The position numbers and the translations under genes are program-made. From the NCBI GenBank assembly GCA_011390565.1, contig JAABSC010000003.1:124001-188000 (forward strand): a DNA stretch of 64,000 bases, read 5' to 3'. This stretch comes from Thioalkalivibrio paradoxus (GTDB lineage Bacteria > Pseudomonadota > Gammaproteobacteria > Ectothiorhodospirales > Ectothiorhodospiraceae). The notes below the pieces were generated by a model. The model was not told where the DNA came from, did not search any database, and saw only the letters and a program-made list of their open reading frames with translations. This document shows positions 30,037 to 38,360 of the stretch, piece after piece (the stretch's first letter is position 1; each line of letters starts with the position of its first letter).

Positions 30037-32118
30037 TCAGTCGGAAACGGGGCCGACGTGCGCCGCCCGAGGTGCCTGCGTTCCGCGCAGGACATCGAGC
30101 GCCAGCCCCTTGGACGGAAACACGTTCTCTGCGCCCAGTTCGTCCAGCAGGCCCGCGCGCTCCATCGCTTCTCTTACCGGCTTCTTCAAGCCGCTGAACA
30201 TCAACGTGCAGTTGGCGGCCTTGAGGTCGCCGATCAGCGCGCGCACCTTGTCCACGCCCGAGGCATCGATACGGTTGATGCTGTTGCCCAGCACGAGCAC
30301 CGCGCGCGCATTGGGATTGCGCGCCACCGCGTCCATGATCGCGTCCTCGAAATGGGCCACGTTCATGAAGACCAGGGATGCGTCGAAACGGAGCACGACG
30401 AAATCCTCGCCCGTGGGACGCAGGTCGTTGCTGATCGCTCCGGCAAGCGCGCCATCGGGACGGAACCCCTGGACCTCGGAACGCGGCCGAACGGTGCCGA
30501 TCAGGAACAGCAGAGTCGCCAGGAAGACACCGACGATCACCCCCATCGCGAGATCGGGCGCCATGTACAGGGTGACGGCGAAGGTCAGCAGGCCCGCGGC
30601 GCCGTCGGCGCGCTGGATCTTCCAGGCCTTGATCAGCGTGCGGAAGTCGAGCAGCCCGAAGACCGCGGACATCACGATGGCCGCCAGAACCGCCTGCGGA
30701 AGATGGTAGAGATAGGGCGTGAGGAACAGCATGGTGACCAGCACCCCGAGCGCGCTGATCACCGCAAACAGGCCGGTCTGGGCACCCGAGCGCGCCGCGA
30801 CCGCGGACCGTGAAAACGACCCGCTGACGGTATAGGACTGGAAGAAACTCCCGACGATATTCGCCAGACCCTGGCCCACGAGTTCCTGGTTCGCGTCCAG
30901 CTTCTCCCGGCGCTGTGCAGCCAGTGCCCGGGAAATCGAGGTCGCTTCCATGAATCCGATCAGGGCCATGACGAAAGCCGCGGGCAGCAACGCGGGGATG
31001 ACCGCCCAATCCAGCACCGGAAGCTGCATCGCGGGCAGCCCTTGAGGTATATGGCCGACGACCCGGCCACCGCTCGAGAGTTTCACCCCGTCGTCGCCGA
31101 TACTGACCAGCCGCCACGCGGAGCCCGGATCACCGCCCTCGCGTGCCGCGAAAACCGCCTCGTCCCCGGGCCCCTCCTGGCGTGTGAGGACGGCATGATG
31201 GGCTTCGATACGCAGGTCGCTCAGCCGGCGTTTCAGCTGCTCCTCCTCGACATGCAGACGCGCCACCTGCACCGCGAGTTCGGCGGTATCGGCATCCCCG
31301 CGCGCGGCTTTCCGCAAGGCCCGCGACAGCTCGCCGGCGCTCGTGGAGGCCTCGTCCAGGGCGGCACGGGTCTGTCGGAGTTCCTGGTACAGCTCGCGTA
31401 CCGGTTCCGAAGCGATCCGATCCAGGGATACGGTTTCATTCCGCTCGAAACCGGTCAGGGCGCTGACCAGGGTGCCCACGACCACGACCACCAACACGCC
31501 CGGAACGCGTGGCAGGACACGCCCAAGCAGGATCAGCGTCACGAGCGTACCGGCGCCGAAGAGCACGGTGGGCCAGTGAGCGAATCCCAGCTGTCCGAGG
31601 ACACCCAGGAAGTCGGTCAGAAACGCGCCGGTGTCGGGCTTCGGCACGTTGAAGAACGTGTTGAGCAGGGAAAGACCAATGATCAGCGCCGCCGCGTTGG
31701 TGAAGCCCACCATCACCGGATGCGAAACGAAATTCATGATGATCCCGAGCCGGAACAGGCCCAGGAAAAGGCGCATCAGCCCGACCATCAGGGCCAGCAT
31801 GATCGACAGCTGGATGAAATAGTCCGTACCCGCGACCGCAAATGGCGCCAGCGAGGCCGCGGACAGCAGGGACAGCATCGCCACCGGCCCGGTGTGCAGG
31901 AAGCGTGAGGAACCCCAGAGCGAACCGATCACGACGGGCAAGGCTGCCGCGTACAGCCCGTACACCACAGGCAAACCGGCGAGGGTGGCGTAGGCCATGC
32001 TCTGCGGTACCAGGATCATCGCGACGCTCAACCCGGCGATGATGTCCGCGCGCAACCCCGAGCCCGACATCGGGAACCAGTTCAGAAACGGAAAAAGGCG
32101 GTCGAGTCTGTCCTTCAT
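30037..32118 (-). CDS. SulP (SLC26)-family anion transporter with coiled-coil insertion and STAS domain
   Basis: 693 residues. The N-terminal transport core starts WFPMSGSGLRADIIAGLSVAMILVPQSMAYA, the SulP consensus, with many helices to about residue 222. A hydrophilic insertion at about 225-350 follows (RELYQELRQTRAALDEAS, LHVEEEQLKRRLSDL), strongly predicted coiled coil. The core then resumes (PVLDWAVIPALLPAAFVMAL). A STAS domain closes the protein (INRIDASGVDKVRALIGDL). SulP proteins carry sulfate or bicarbonate. Beside cbbQO, bicarbonate uptake is plausible, and sulfate exchange is equally possible in a sulfur oxidiser. Typical SulP proteins are about 550-600 residues; the insertion explains the extra length. 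Confidence 0.85.
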   Translation of the reverse strand: MKDRLDRLFPFLNWFPMSGSGLRADIIAGLSVAMILVPQSMAYATLAGLPVVYGLYAAALPVVIGSLWGSSRFLHTGPVAMLSLLSAASLAPFAVAGTDYFIQLSIMLALMVGLMRLFLGLFRLGIIMNFVSHPVMVGFTNAAALIIGLSLLNTFFNVPKPDTGAFLTDFLGVLGQLGFAHWPTVLFGAGTLVTLILLGRVLPRVPGVLVVVVVGTLVSALTGFERNETVSLDRIASEPVRELYQELRQTRAALDEASTSAGELSRALRKAARGDADTAELAVQVARLHVEEEQLKRRLSDLRIEAHHAVLTRQEGPGDEAVFAAREGGDPGSAWRLVSIGDDGVKLSSGGRVVGHIPQGLPAMQLPVLDWAVIPALLPAAFVMALIGFMEATSISRALAAQRREKLDANQELVGQGLANIVGSFFQSYTVSGSFSRSAVAARSGAQTGLFAVISALGVLVTMLFLTPYLYHLPQAVLAAIVMSAVFGLLDFRTLIKAWKIQRADGAAGLLTFAVTLYMAPDLAMGVIVGVFLATLLFLIGTVRPRSEVQGFRPDGALAGAISNDLRPTGEDFVVLRFDASLVFMNVAHFEDAIMDAVARNPNARAVLVLGNSINRIDASGVDKVRALIGDLKAANCTLMFSGLKKPVREAMERAGLLDELGAENVFPSKGLALDVLRGTQAPRAAHVGPVSD

Positions 32119-32205
32119 CGCGGCGAATTCCTGTCAAGAGAACCAGCCCGCCACCGGTCTCCCGGCAGCGGGCGCTGGGTCACACAAGTTTAACCCCAAA
32201 CGGGA

Positions 32206-32787
32206 TCAGGATCGGGCCGGAGCGGCCGACGGAGGCACTTCAGCCGAGCGCGACTGCCCGGATTCGCGGGGGGGTGCCACCATCACGACAGGGACATCCA
32301 GGGAGGTGTCGCCCGCCAGGATACGGTGCCCCAGGTACCCCTGTTCGTCACAAACGAGGAACTCGAGTCGGACGCCCCGTCCCTGCAGAGACGCGAGCGC
32401 CTTTTCAGGATCTCCCGAAAGGTGTCGGACCCGCGTGGCCGGCGCGGGACCCGATGCCGCCGGGAGCCGGTCTTCCAGCAGATGTTGCGCCCGCTTGTCG
32501 TCCATGAAGGTGAACACCACGAGTTCGGCCTGCATTCGCGCGCAGCTCTCCAGCGCGTAATCGACCACGGCAGGCGTGGCATACGGCCCGAGAAAGAGGC
32601 CGACCCGCTTCCCGGACGGCACCGCCGGGGCGTCGGCCATCGGAGCGGATACCGGCACGGCGGTGCGTTCTGCGAAAGTCCGGCCCGTCAGGAGTTCGTC
32701 CTTCGCGCTCTGCGGAAGCATCTCTCCCAGATCGGCGTAGGCCAGTCCCTCGAGCATTTTTTTCAGTGTCGGGCTGAGTCGTCGCAT
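32206..32787 (-). CDS. USP-like alpha/beta protein
   Basis: 193 residues from ATG at 32787, chosen for the upstream GGAG at nine bases; an ATG at 32802 lacks one. The N-terminal 50 residues are helical (RRLSPTLKKMLEGLAYADLGEML). From about residue 62 a Rossmann-like domain follows: KRVGLFLGPYATPAVVDYALESC, then AELVVFTFMD, LEFLVCDEQGYLGHRIL and DVPVVMVAPP. The pattern resembles universal stress proteins but lacks the G-x2-G-x9-G ATP loop. It lies 87 bases upstream of the SulP gene on the same strand, so it may be co-transcribed and modulate it; this is inference. Confidence 0.55.
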   Translation of the reverse strand: MRRLSPTLKKMLEGLAYADLGEMLPQSAKDELLTGRTFAERTAVPVSAPMADAPAVPSGKRVGLFLGPYATPAVVDYALESCARMQAELVVFTFMDDKRAQHLLEDRLPAASGPAPATRVRHLSGDPEKALASLQGRGVRLEFLVCDEQGYLGHRILAGDTSLDVPVVMVAPPRESGQSRSAEVPPSAAPARS

Positions 32788-32897
32788 CGTCCTGTACTCC
32801 ATCGTGAGATTTGGATACAAGGGATGAAGCAGGTTCCGTGCCATCCAAAGTTTTCAAGGACTTATATGAATTACACCGTTTCAGACCGGGGGCTATG

Positions 32898-32997
32898 TTG
32901 CATCCTGAAACACCGAGCCGCGCGATCCGTCGCAATGCCTTGCAAATACGCTCCAGAGCGTTGCAGTATGTAACAACCGCTATTGCAAAGAGTAACA
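32898..32997. promoter_or_regulatory. Three phased 15-bp repeats TTGCANNNWGWAACA
   Basis: The three sites are TTGCATCCTGAAACA at 32898-32912, TTGCAGTATGTAACA at 32961-32975 and TTGCAAAGAGTAACA at 32983-32997. Starts are 63 and 22 bases apart, six and two helical turns, so all face the same side. They end six bases before the ATG of the histidine kinase. The first TTGCA also ends a GG-N10-GC pattern (GG at 32886 region) that resembles a sigma54 promoter. They may be operator sites for the adjacent NtrC-type regulator or another factor. Confidence 0.55.
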
Positions 32998-33002
32998 AAC
33001 GC

Positions 33003-34484
33003 ATGTTGAGCAGCCTCCGCGGCAAGATCGCCTTCGCCTACGCGGCCGCCGGTCTGCTGATCGTCTTTCTGGTACTGGCCCAATATCTCGCGCTGGCAGG
33101 AATCGAACACCGCGTGGAACGGAGCGACATCGTCGCCGGGTTGCTGCAGGACAGCCTGGAGATGCGGCGTTTCGAAAAGAAGTTCTACGCCGACGAGAAC
33201 CCCGAAGACCTGACCGCCGCGCGGCAACATGCCGCGATTGCGCTGGAACGGCTCGACCGGAACGCCCAAAGCCTCACAGCCATGGCGGTTCCCGCCGAAT
33301 TGCACGCGCTCGGCGAAGCCCTTCGCGAGTATCTGACGGGACTCCAGGCCTACCCGGCCCTCTCCGACGTGGAAAGGGCACCGGCCGTTGAACGCATCCG
33401 TCAGGCCGGTCATGCGGTGTCCTCGCAGACCAAGATCCTCAGTCAGCGTGATCATCAGGCGCTCACGGAATCGGTTGGCCGAGCCCATCGCTGGCTCATC
33501 GTGACGGCCAGTGCCGTGCTGCTGCTGATCCTGATGGGTGGGTGGTGGCTCTCCCGTCGCATCCTTTTCCCGATCGCATCCGTCGAGCAACAACTGCGGG
33601 CCATTGGCTCGGGGAACCGGACCCAGCTGGAAGCGCCGGCCCTCGATCGCGAGTTGATCTCCTTCACCCGCGTCTTCAATTCGATGCTCGAAGAACTCGA
33701 TCAGCGCCAGGCCGCCCTGCGCCGATCCGAACGGCTGGCTGCACTCGGCGTCCTCGTCTCGGGGGTGGCGCACGAGCTGAACAATCCCCTTGGGAACATC
33801 TCGACCTCGTTACAGCTCGTCGTGGAAGAGGGATCGGACGGCGATGACCAGCTGGTGCGGGAATGCCTGCAACAGGCCGAAAGCGAAACCGCTCGGGCGC
33901 AGAACATCGTCCGCGGGCTGCTGCATTACACCCGCCAGCAGCCGCGCGGACCGAAAAAAGTGGAATGCCTGCCGTTGCAGCGCATTGCGCTGGGTGCCCT
34001 GGATCTGATCCGGGCGACGCTCCCCGTGGACCGCGTGGACCTCGACATCCCCGAGGAACTGAAACTGGCCGTCGAACCCGAGCGGCTGCAGCAGGTACTG
34101 GTCAACCTGTTGCGCAATGCCTTCGAGGCGGGGGGAGATGGCGTCCAGATCACGGTGCGGGCCCACCGGGGACCGCTCGCCGAGTTGCGTCCCTCTGCGG
34201 AAACGCATGCCGTCGGCGAGCTTCTGGCCTCGGGTGGGCCACAGGCGCCGGTGATTCGCCTCGCGGTCGAGGACGATGGCCCGGGCATCAACCCGGACGC
34301 TCTCGACCATGTCTTCGAACCCTTTTTCCGCGCCCGTGAACAAGGTACCGGCTCGGGGCTCGGACTGTTCGTGGCCCAGGAAATCGTGCAGGAACATGGT
34401 GGCGCCATTGGTGTGGCACCGTCGGAAAAGGGCGGCGCCTGCTTCACGATCTGGCTCCCCTGCGAATGTGGAGGCCGGGCATGA
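33003..34484 (+). CDS. Membrane sensor histidine kinase (NtrB/AtoS-like)
   Basis: 493 residues. ATG at 33003 was chosen because translation from there starts with a transmembrane helix (about 9-29); upstream codons overlap repeats. A periplasmic helical sensor (30-160) is rich in Glu, Arg and Leu. Then come a second helix (about 163-183) and a HAMP-like linker. H-box: LGVLVSGVAHELNNPLGNIS; N-box in EPERLQQVLVNLLRNAFEAG; G1 EDDGPGINPD; G2 GTGSGLGLF. It phosphorylates the regulator that follows with a four-base ATGA overlap. Signal unknown; position between the carbon and sulfur clusters is suggestive only. Confidence 0.93.
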   Translation: MLSSLRGKIAFAYAAAGLLIVFLVLAQYLALAGIEHRVERSDIVAGLLQDSLEMRRFEKKFYADENPEDLTAARQHAAIALERLDRNAQSLTAMAVPAELHALGEALREYLTGLQAYPALSDVERAPAVERIRQAGHAVSSQTKILSQRDHQALTESVGRAHRWLIVTASAVLLLILMGGWWLSRRILFPIASVEQQLRAIGSGNRTQLEAPALDRELISFTRVFNSMLEELDQRQAALRRSERLAALGVLVSGVAHELNNPLGNISTSLQLVVEEGSDGDDQLVRECLQQAESETARAQNIVRGLLHYTRQQPRGPKKVECLPLQRIALGALDLIRATLPVDRVDLDIPEELKLAVEPERLQQVLVNLLRNAFEAGGDGVQITVRAHRGPLAELRPSAETHAVGELLASGGPQAPVIRLAVEDDGPGINPDALDHVFEPFFRAREQGTGSGLGLFVAQEIVQEHGGAIGVAPSEKGGACFTIWLPCECGGRA

Positions 34485-35899
34485 ACGCGGCTCGCGGGAG
34501 TGGCCGCGATTCGGGCGCCACGCCCGCCCGGTCCGAAGACAGGGCACGATTGCTGGTCATCGACGACGAGCCGATCGCCGGCCGCCAGCTGCAGCAGATC
34601 TTCAGGCACATGGACTATACCGTCGTGATCCGCGAAAGCGGGGCCGCCGGCCTGGCAGCGCTCGAGCACGAGCCCTTCGACGTGATCCTGACCGACCTGC
34701 GCATGCCCGAGATCAGCGGCATGGACGTACTGCGCCATGCCCGGGAGCGAATCCCCGACGCCGTGGTCATCATGATCACCGGTCACGCGACGCTGGATTC
34801 CGCGATCGACGCCATGAAGGCGGGGGCATTTCACTACATCGCAAAGCCTTTCCGCATCGACGAGGTCCGCGAAGTCGTCCGCCAGGCCGTCGAGTTCAGC
34901 CGCCTGCGACGCGACAACCGGGTGTTGCGTCAACGCGTCGAGGACAGCAGCCGAACACCGACCCTGATCGCCCAGGATCCCGCGATGCAACGGCTGCTGG
35001 ACACGGCCCGGCAGGTCGCGCCCACGGACTGCAACGTGGTGCTCACCGGTGAGAGCGGCACCGGCAAGGAAGTGCTCGCGCGACTGATCCACAACCACAG
35101 CACGCGTGCGCAGGCGCCGTTCCTGGCGATCAATTGCGGCGCGCTGCATGACGACCTGCTGGCCAGCGAACTCTTCGGACACGAGCGCGGTGCGTTCACC
35201 GGTGCGTCGCAGCAGAAAGTGGGTCTGTTCGAAGCGGCCTCCGGGGGAACGCTGTTCCTGGACGAGATTGCCGAAACGAGTCCCGCGATGCAGGTGCAGC
35301 TCCTGCGCGTGCTTCAGGAGAGGGAGGTACTCCGGGTCGGGGGACGCAAGACGATCCCGATCGACGTGCGGGTCATCGCGGCCAGCAACCGGAGACTGGA
35401 TCTGGCGGTCAGCAGAGGCGAGATGCGCGACGACCTCTACTTCCGCCTGAACGTCGTGAATCTCACGCTGCCGCCCCTGCGCGAGCGTCGGGACGACATC
35501 CCGCTGCTGGCGTACTACTTTCTCAAACGCCACGCGCTGACGATGGGCAAGAAGGTCGACGATTTCGAGCCGGAGGTTCTGGAGCGCCTGGCCAACTACG
35601 ATTTTCCGGGCAATGTCCGGGAACTCTCGAACCTGGTGGAACGGGCCGTCGCGCTCTCCCGCGGCTCGCGCATCGCGCTCGCGGAACTGCCCGCGACACT
35701 GCGGACCACATCGATCGCGGTCCTGCCGGCCGCGGGCGAACCCTTGCCCACCCTGGAACAACACGAGACCGCGTATATCCGACAGGTCCTCGAGCGCACC
35801 CAGGGCAACCGGACCCAGGCGGCCGAGATCCTCGGGATCGACCGGGTTTCGCTCTGGCGCAAGCTGAAAAGACTCGAAGGGGATTCGGGGTCGGATTGA
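34481..35899 (+). CDS. Sigma54-dependent response regulator (NtrC family)
   Basis: 472 residues from ATG at 34481, overlapping the kinase stop. The receiver domain (about 22-140) has acidic pocket VIDDEP, phospho-acceptor Asp in DVILTDLRMPEISG, and Lys in YIAKPFRID. The AAA+ core has Walker A TGESGTGKEVLARLIH, the sigma54-contact loop GAFTGA in HERGAFTGASQQKVG, and Walker B TLFLDEIAETS. The arginine finger follows at LYFRLNVVNLTLPPLRERR. The C-terminal Fis-type HTH is GNRTQAAEILGIDRVSLWRKLK. It activates sigma54 promoters after phosphorylation by the preceding kinase. Confidence 0.96.
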   Translation: MNAARGSGRDSGATPARSEDRARLLVIDDEPIAGRQLQQIFRHMDYTVVIRESGAAGLAALEHEPFDVILTDLRMPEISGMDVLRHARERIPDAVVIMITGHATLDSAIDAMKAGAFHYIAKPFRIDEVREVVRQAVEFSRLRRDNRVLRQRVEDSSRTPTLIAQDPAMQRLLDTARQVAPTDCNVVLTGESGTGKEVLARLIHNHSTRAQAPFLAINCGALHDDLLASELFGHERGAFTGASQQKVGLFEAASGGTLFLDEIAETSPAMQVQLLRVLQEREVLRVGGRKTIPIDVRVIAASNRRLDLAVSRGEMRDDLYFRLNVVNLTLPPLRERRDDIPLLAYYFLKRHALTMGKKVDDFEPEVLERLANYDFPGNVRELSNLVERAVALSRGSRIALAELPATLRTTSIAVLPAAGEPLPTLEQHETAYIRQVLERTQGNRTQAAEILGIDRVSLWRKLKRLEGDSGSD

Positions 35900-35930
35900 G
35901 AACCGCCCCAGCCGTGCGGGCGACGGGCGT

Positions 35931-36314
35931 TCACCAGTCGTACTGGCGCAGGAATTCCGGAAGCCGTTCAAGCATCTCGTCGCGATCGAAGAAACGGTCG
36001 GCGCGGGACAGGCGCATCTCGTCCCGGATATCCTCGTCGCCGCCAAAGCAGAAAACGGGCAGATTGATCTGGTATTCCATGCGCAGCATGCGGATCACGT
36101 CCAGCGGATCGAACGCCTCGACTTCATCGAGGTCCAGCAGCAGGAAGCGGTGCAACAGCACCTCGTTCCAGGCTCCGAGGTCCTCCAGATCGGTCACGGT
36201 CACCAGCTGCCAGGGCGGCTCCAGCGTCGCTTCCACGTTCCGGATCATCTCCGGATCCCGGGTCATCAGGATGATTCGGCGTTCCAGCCGGCGGGCGATG
36301 GAGGGTTCGGACAT
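35931..36314 (-). CDS. Receiver-like (pseudo-REC) single-domain protein
   Basis: 127 residues from ATG at 36314, with GAGGAA upstream. The alternating pattern fits a CheY-like fold: RRIILMTRDPEMIRNVEATL, WQLVTVTDLED, HRFLLLDLDEVEAFDPLDVIRML, LPVFCFGG. LLLD could place an aspartate at the phosphorylation site, but the usual N-terminal acidic pair and the C-terminal lysine are absent, so ordinary phosphotransfer is unlikely. It ends FLRQYDW. The lipoate ligase-like gene lies 53 bases upstream on the same strand. A regulatory partner of the lipoate or sulfur system is possible but not shown. Confidence 0.5.
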   Translation of the reverse strand: MSEPSIARRLERRIILMTRDPEMIRNVEATLEPPWQLVTVTDLEDLGAWNEVLLHRFLLLDLDEVEAFDPLDVIRMLRMEYQINLPVFCFGGDEDIRDEMRLSRADRFFDRDEMLERLPEFLRQYDW

Positions 36315-36367
36315 GGACGTTCCTCGATGTGAAAACGGCGCTGGGGGAATCCGGAAAACCCCACGCG

Positions 36368-37429
36368 TCAGGGTGTGCGGATGCCTCGGTAGAGCCTGTC
36401 GATTCGGCAACTGATTTCGTCGACCAGCGCGGGCTCGAGACGCCCCCCGAGATTCGCCCGCAGCACCAGGCGTTCCGGCGCGAGCCCGATGACATTCTCC
36501 TGCAGCACACTGTCGATGCGCGGTTCCTCGCACCAGATGCGGCGAATCTGGGTTCCCGCCACGTGCAGGCGCAGGCGCCCGCACCGCGACCGGGTCTCGA
36601 AAACGTGGTTGGCGCGGTTGATCCGTATACCGGACGGCACGGCGGAGTGGGTATCCGCCTGCTCCAGATCCTCGATTTCCTCAAGGCCCCGTGCGATCCA
36701 TACCGCCTGGTCGTCTGGCGCCAACGGCTCGGCCCTGGGCGCGACGCCGAAACGCTGCTGAAGAGCCGACCACAATGCCGCACGGAAAGCCTCATTGTCC
36801 GGCGCGGCCACCAGTTCCCGCGCACAATCGGTGACGCCCTCGCGCAACGCCGGGAGCACCCAGTCCCGGTAGCCTTCGCTGGGCTCATGGAGGCAGTCCA
36901 GAAAGCGCTCGGCGGGAAAACAGCGCAGAAAGCTCGCGCCGAACACACAGCCGTTTTCCAGGGTCGCCGCGCCGGTGCCCATGATCTTGCGTCCCCGAAC
37001 CCAGATATCCTGACTGCGCATCTCGACCGCGCCGAGACCCAGCTGCCGAAGCACGGCGACGGCGAGTCCCATGCCCAGCGCAAACAGGTGCCGGTGTCCG
37101 CGAGCCAGAGCCCGGCGCGGCAGCACCAGGAAGAAGCAGGGCTGGTCGGACTCGATCCAGACCGCACCGCCGCCCAGCGGGCGTCGCACGACGGGAACGC
37201 CCTGGGAAGCACAGCCGGGGAGATCGAGATCGAGCGCGGCGTTCTGGGAAGCCCCGACGCTGACGTGCGCCTGCCGGCTGGCCGCCCACAGCACGCGCAT
37301 CGGGTCTTCCTCGCGGGTGCAGGCGGTCATCCCCGCATACAGGGCGTGCATCGTTTCGGCGGAAACGCTTCCGGCATCCAGCCAGACGGGTGCTGCGGGC
37401 TCGTTCAAGAAATCAGCCCTCGCCGCCAC
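36368..37429 (-). CDS. Lipoate-protein ligase A family protein
   Basis: 353 residues. The BPL/LplA catalytic domain shows the substrate-binding motif VVRRPLGGGAVW (RRxxGGGAV) and the lysine-bearing motif VRGRKIMGTGAA (rKixGxa). The N-terminus has VLWAASRQAHVSVGASQNAALDL. It presumably attaches lipoate or octanoate to a lysine of an acceptor protein. The window holds two likely acceptors, the LbpA proteins at 41944 and 42822, and no pyruvate or glycine complex genes. In sulfur oxidisers, dedicated sLpl ligases modify LbpA; assignment to that subgroup needs a phylogeny. The 3' end of the next upstream gene overlaps its start by 17 bases. Confidence 0.8.
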   Translation of the reverse strand: MAARADFLNEPAAPVWLDAGSVSAETMHALYAGMTACTREEDPMRVLWAASRQAHVSVGASQNAALDLDLPGCASQGVPVVRRPLGGGAVWIESDQPCFFLVLPRRALARGHRHLFALGMGLAVAVLRQLGLGAVEMRSQDIWVRGRKIMGTGAATLENGCVFGASFLRCFPAERFLDCLHEPSEGYRDWVLPALREGVTDCARELVAAPDNEAFRAALWSALQQRFGVAPRAEPLAPDDQAVWIARGLEEIEDLEQADTHSAVPSGIRINRANHVFETRSRCGRLRLHVAGTQIRRIWCEEPRIDSVLQENVIGLAPERLVLRANLGGRLEPALVDEISCRIDRLYRGIRTP

Positions 37430-37835
37430 CCCGAGGCGTTTCCGCGGGGCCTTCTTCGGGCTCCGGGCGGTAGAAATAGCGGAAGTAGAAATCGCTTCGC
37501 GAGAGATCCTCGTACAGCTTGGCGCGCTCTTCGACGCCGCCGCGCAGCACCTGGATCAGGGCCTCGGCCTGCTCGCCGTCGACGATATGCATGGCCCCGG
37601 TCAGTTCCTGGTCCGTGTTGAGAAAATGCGCGGCCAGCTCATCCGGTTCCTGGATGAAGATCAGAAAGGCACGGGTCTCGGCGTCCTGCGGATCCAGCGG
37701 CTGCATCACGACCCGACCGAGCCAGGCCAGTCGTGCGACCTGATTGAACTGGTGAATATCGAACTTCTTGCCCCGCTTGTACTTGTTGAGTTCGTTGCGG
37801 ATCTCACCGATGTTGGTGACCTTGAGAGATTTCAT
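37413..37835 (-). CDS. Hypothetical protein upstream of the lipoate ligase
   Basis: 140 residues from ATG at 37835 (MKSLKVTNIGEIRNELNKYKRG), the most natural start; a GTG at 37880 is possible. No signal peptide. The middle reads ARLAWLGRVVMQPLDPQDAE and HFLNTDQELTGAMHIVDGE, and the C-terminus has aromatic SDFYFRYFYRPEPEEG. No family recognised. Its stop overlaps the start of the lipoate-ligase gene by 17 bases, so they are co-translated and likely functionally connected. Confidence 0.6.
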   Translation of the reverse strand: MKSLKVTNIGEIRNELNKYKRGKKFDIHQFNQVARLAWLGRVVMQPLDPQDAETRAFLIFIQEPDELAAHFLNTDQELTGAMHIVDGEQAEALIQVLRGGVEERAKLYEDLSRSDFYFRYFYRPEPEEGPAETPRGGGEG

Positions 37836-37927
37836 GAACGCACCCAATGCTTCCGGAAAACCCGGAGGATACAAAAGCACCCTCCCGGCCGTTTAATAGT
37901 CTGAATCGCACGGGGTAGTCGGCGAAG

Positions 37928-38275
37928 TCAGGCTTCAGGCATCCAGACCTCGTACCCGCAGCTGGCGCAGCGCCAGAAACCGTCAACCCCATCGGAAACC
38001 GATTGTGCCGGCCGGGTTTTGCCCTCGACCCGATGCAGGCTGCGGATGGTGCAGCGGGGGCAGCGCTGCACCGCTGAGGCCGTACGCACCCGTCGCTGGG
38101 CGGCCGCTGGAGCCGGAGCCGCCTCCGTTTCCGCAACACCCTTCAGGGCATCGATTTCGTCCTGCAACTCCCGAATACGCTCCGCCGGCTCCTGCTGACC
38201 CGCACCGTCCAGAAACGCGCGCAGCTCCCCGAGACGCTGATGGATGGACTGCAGCCTGGACACCATATCCGTCAT
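37928..38275 (-). CDS. Coiled-coil protein with C-terminal zinc ribbon
   Basis: 115 residues; the start at 38275 is fixed by a strong GGGAGGAAATC before ATG. The first half is helical and charged (VSRLQSIHQRLGELRAFLDG, AERIRELQDEIDALKG); an Ala/Pro linker follows. A treble-clef-like zinc ribbon CPRC ... CASC (VQRCPRCTIRSLHRVEG, FWRCASCGYEVW) closes the protein. It may bind RNA, DNA or a protein partner. Precedes the lipoate-ligase pair on the same strand. Confidence 0.65.
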   Translation of the reverse strand: MTDMVSRLQSIHQRLGELRAFLDGAGQQEPAERIRELQDEIDALKGVAETEAAPAPAAAQRRVRTASAVQRCPRCTIRSLHRVEGKTRPAQSVSDGVDGFWRCASCGYEVWMPEA

Positions 38276-38360
38276 GATTTCCTCCCGACACGCGCTGTCT
38301 GACACTTGGACCCGAAACAGCGCGCCCGGGTTGCAGACGACGGCGTGAACGTCATCGAAA

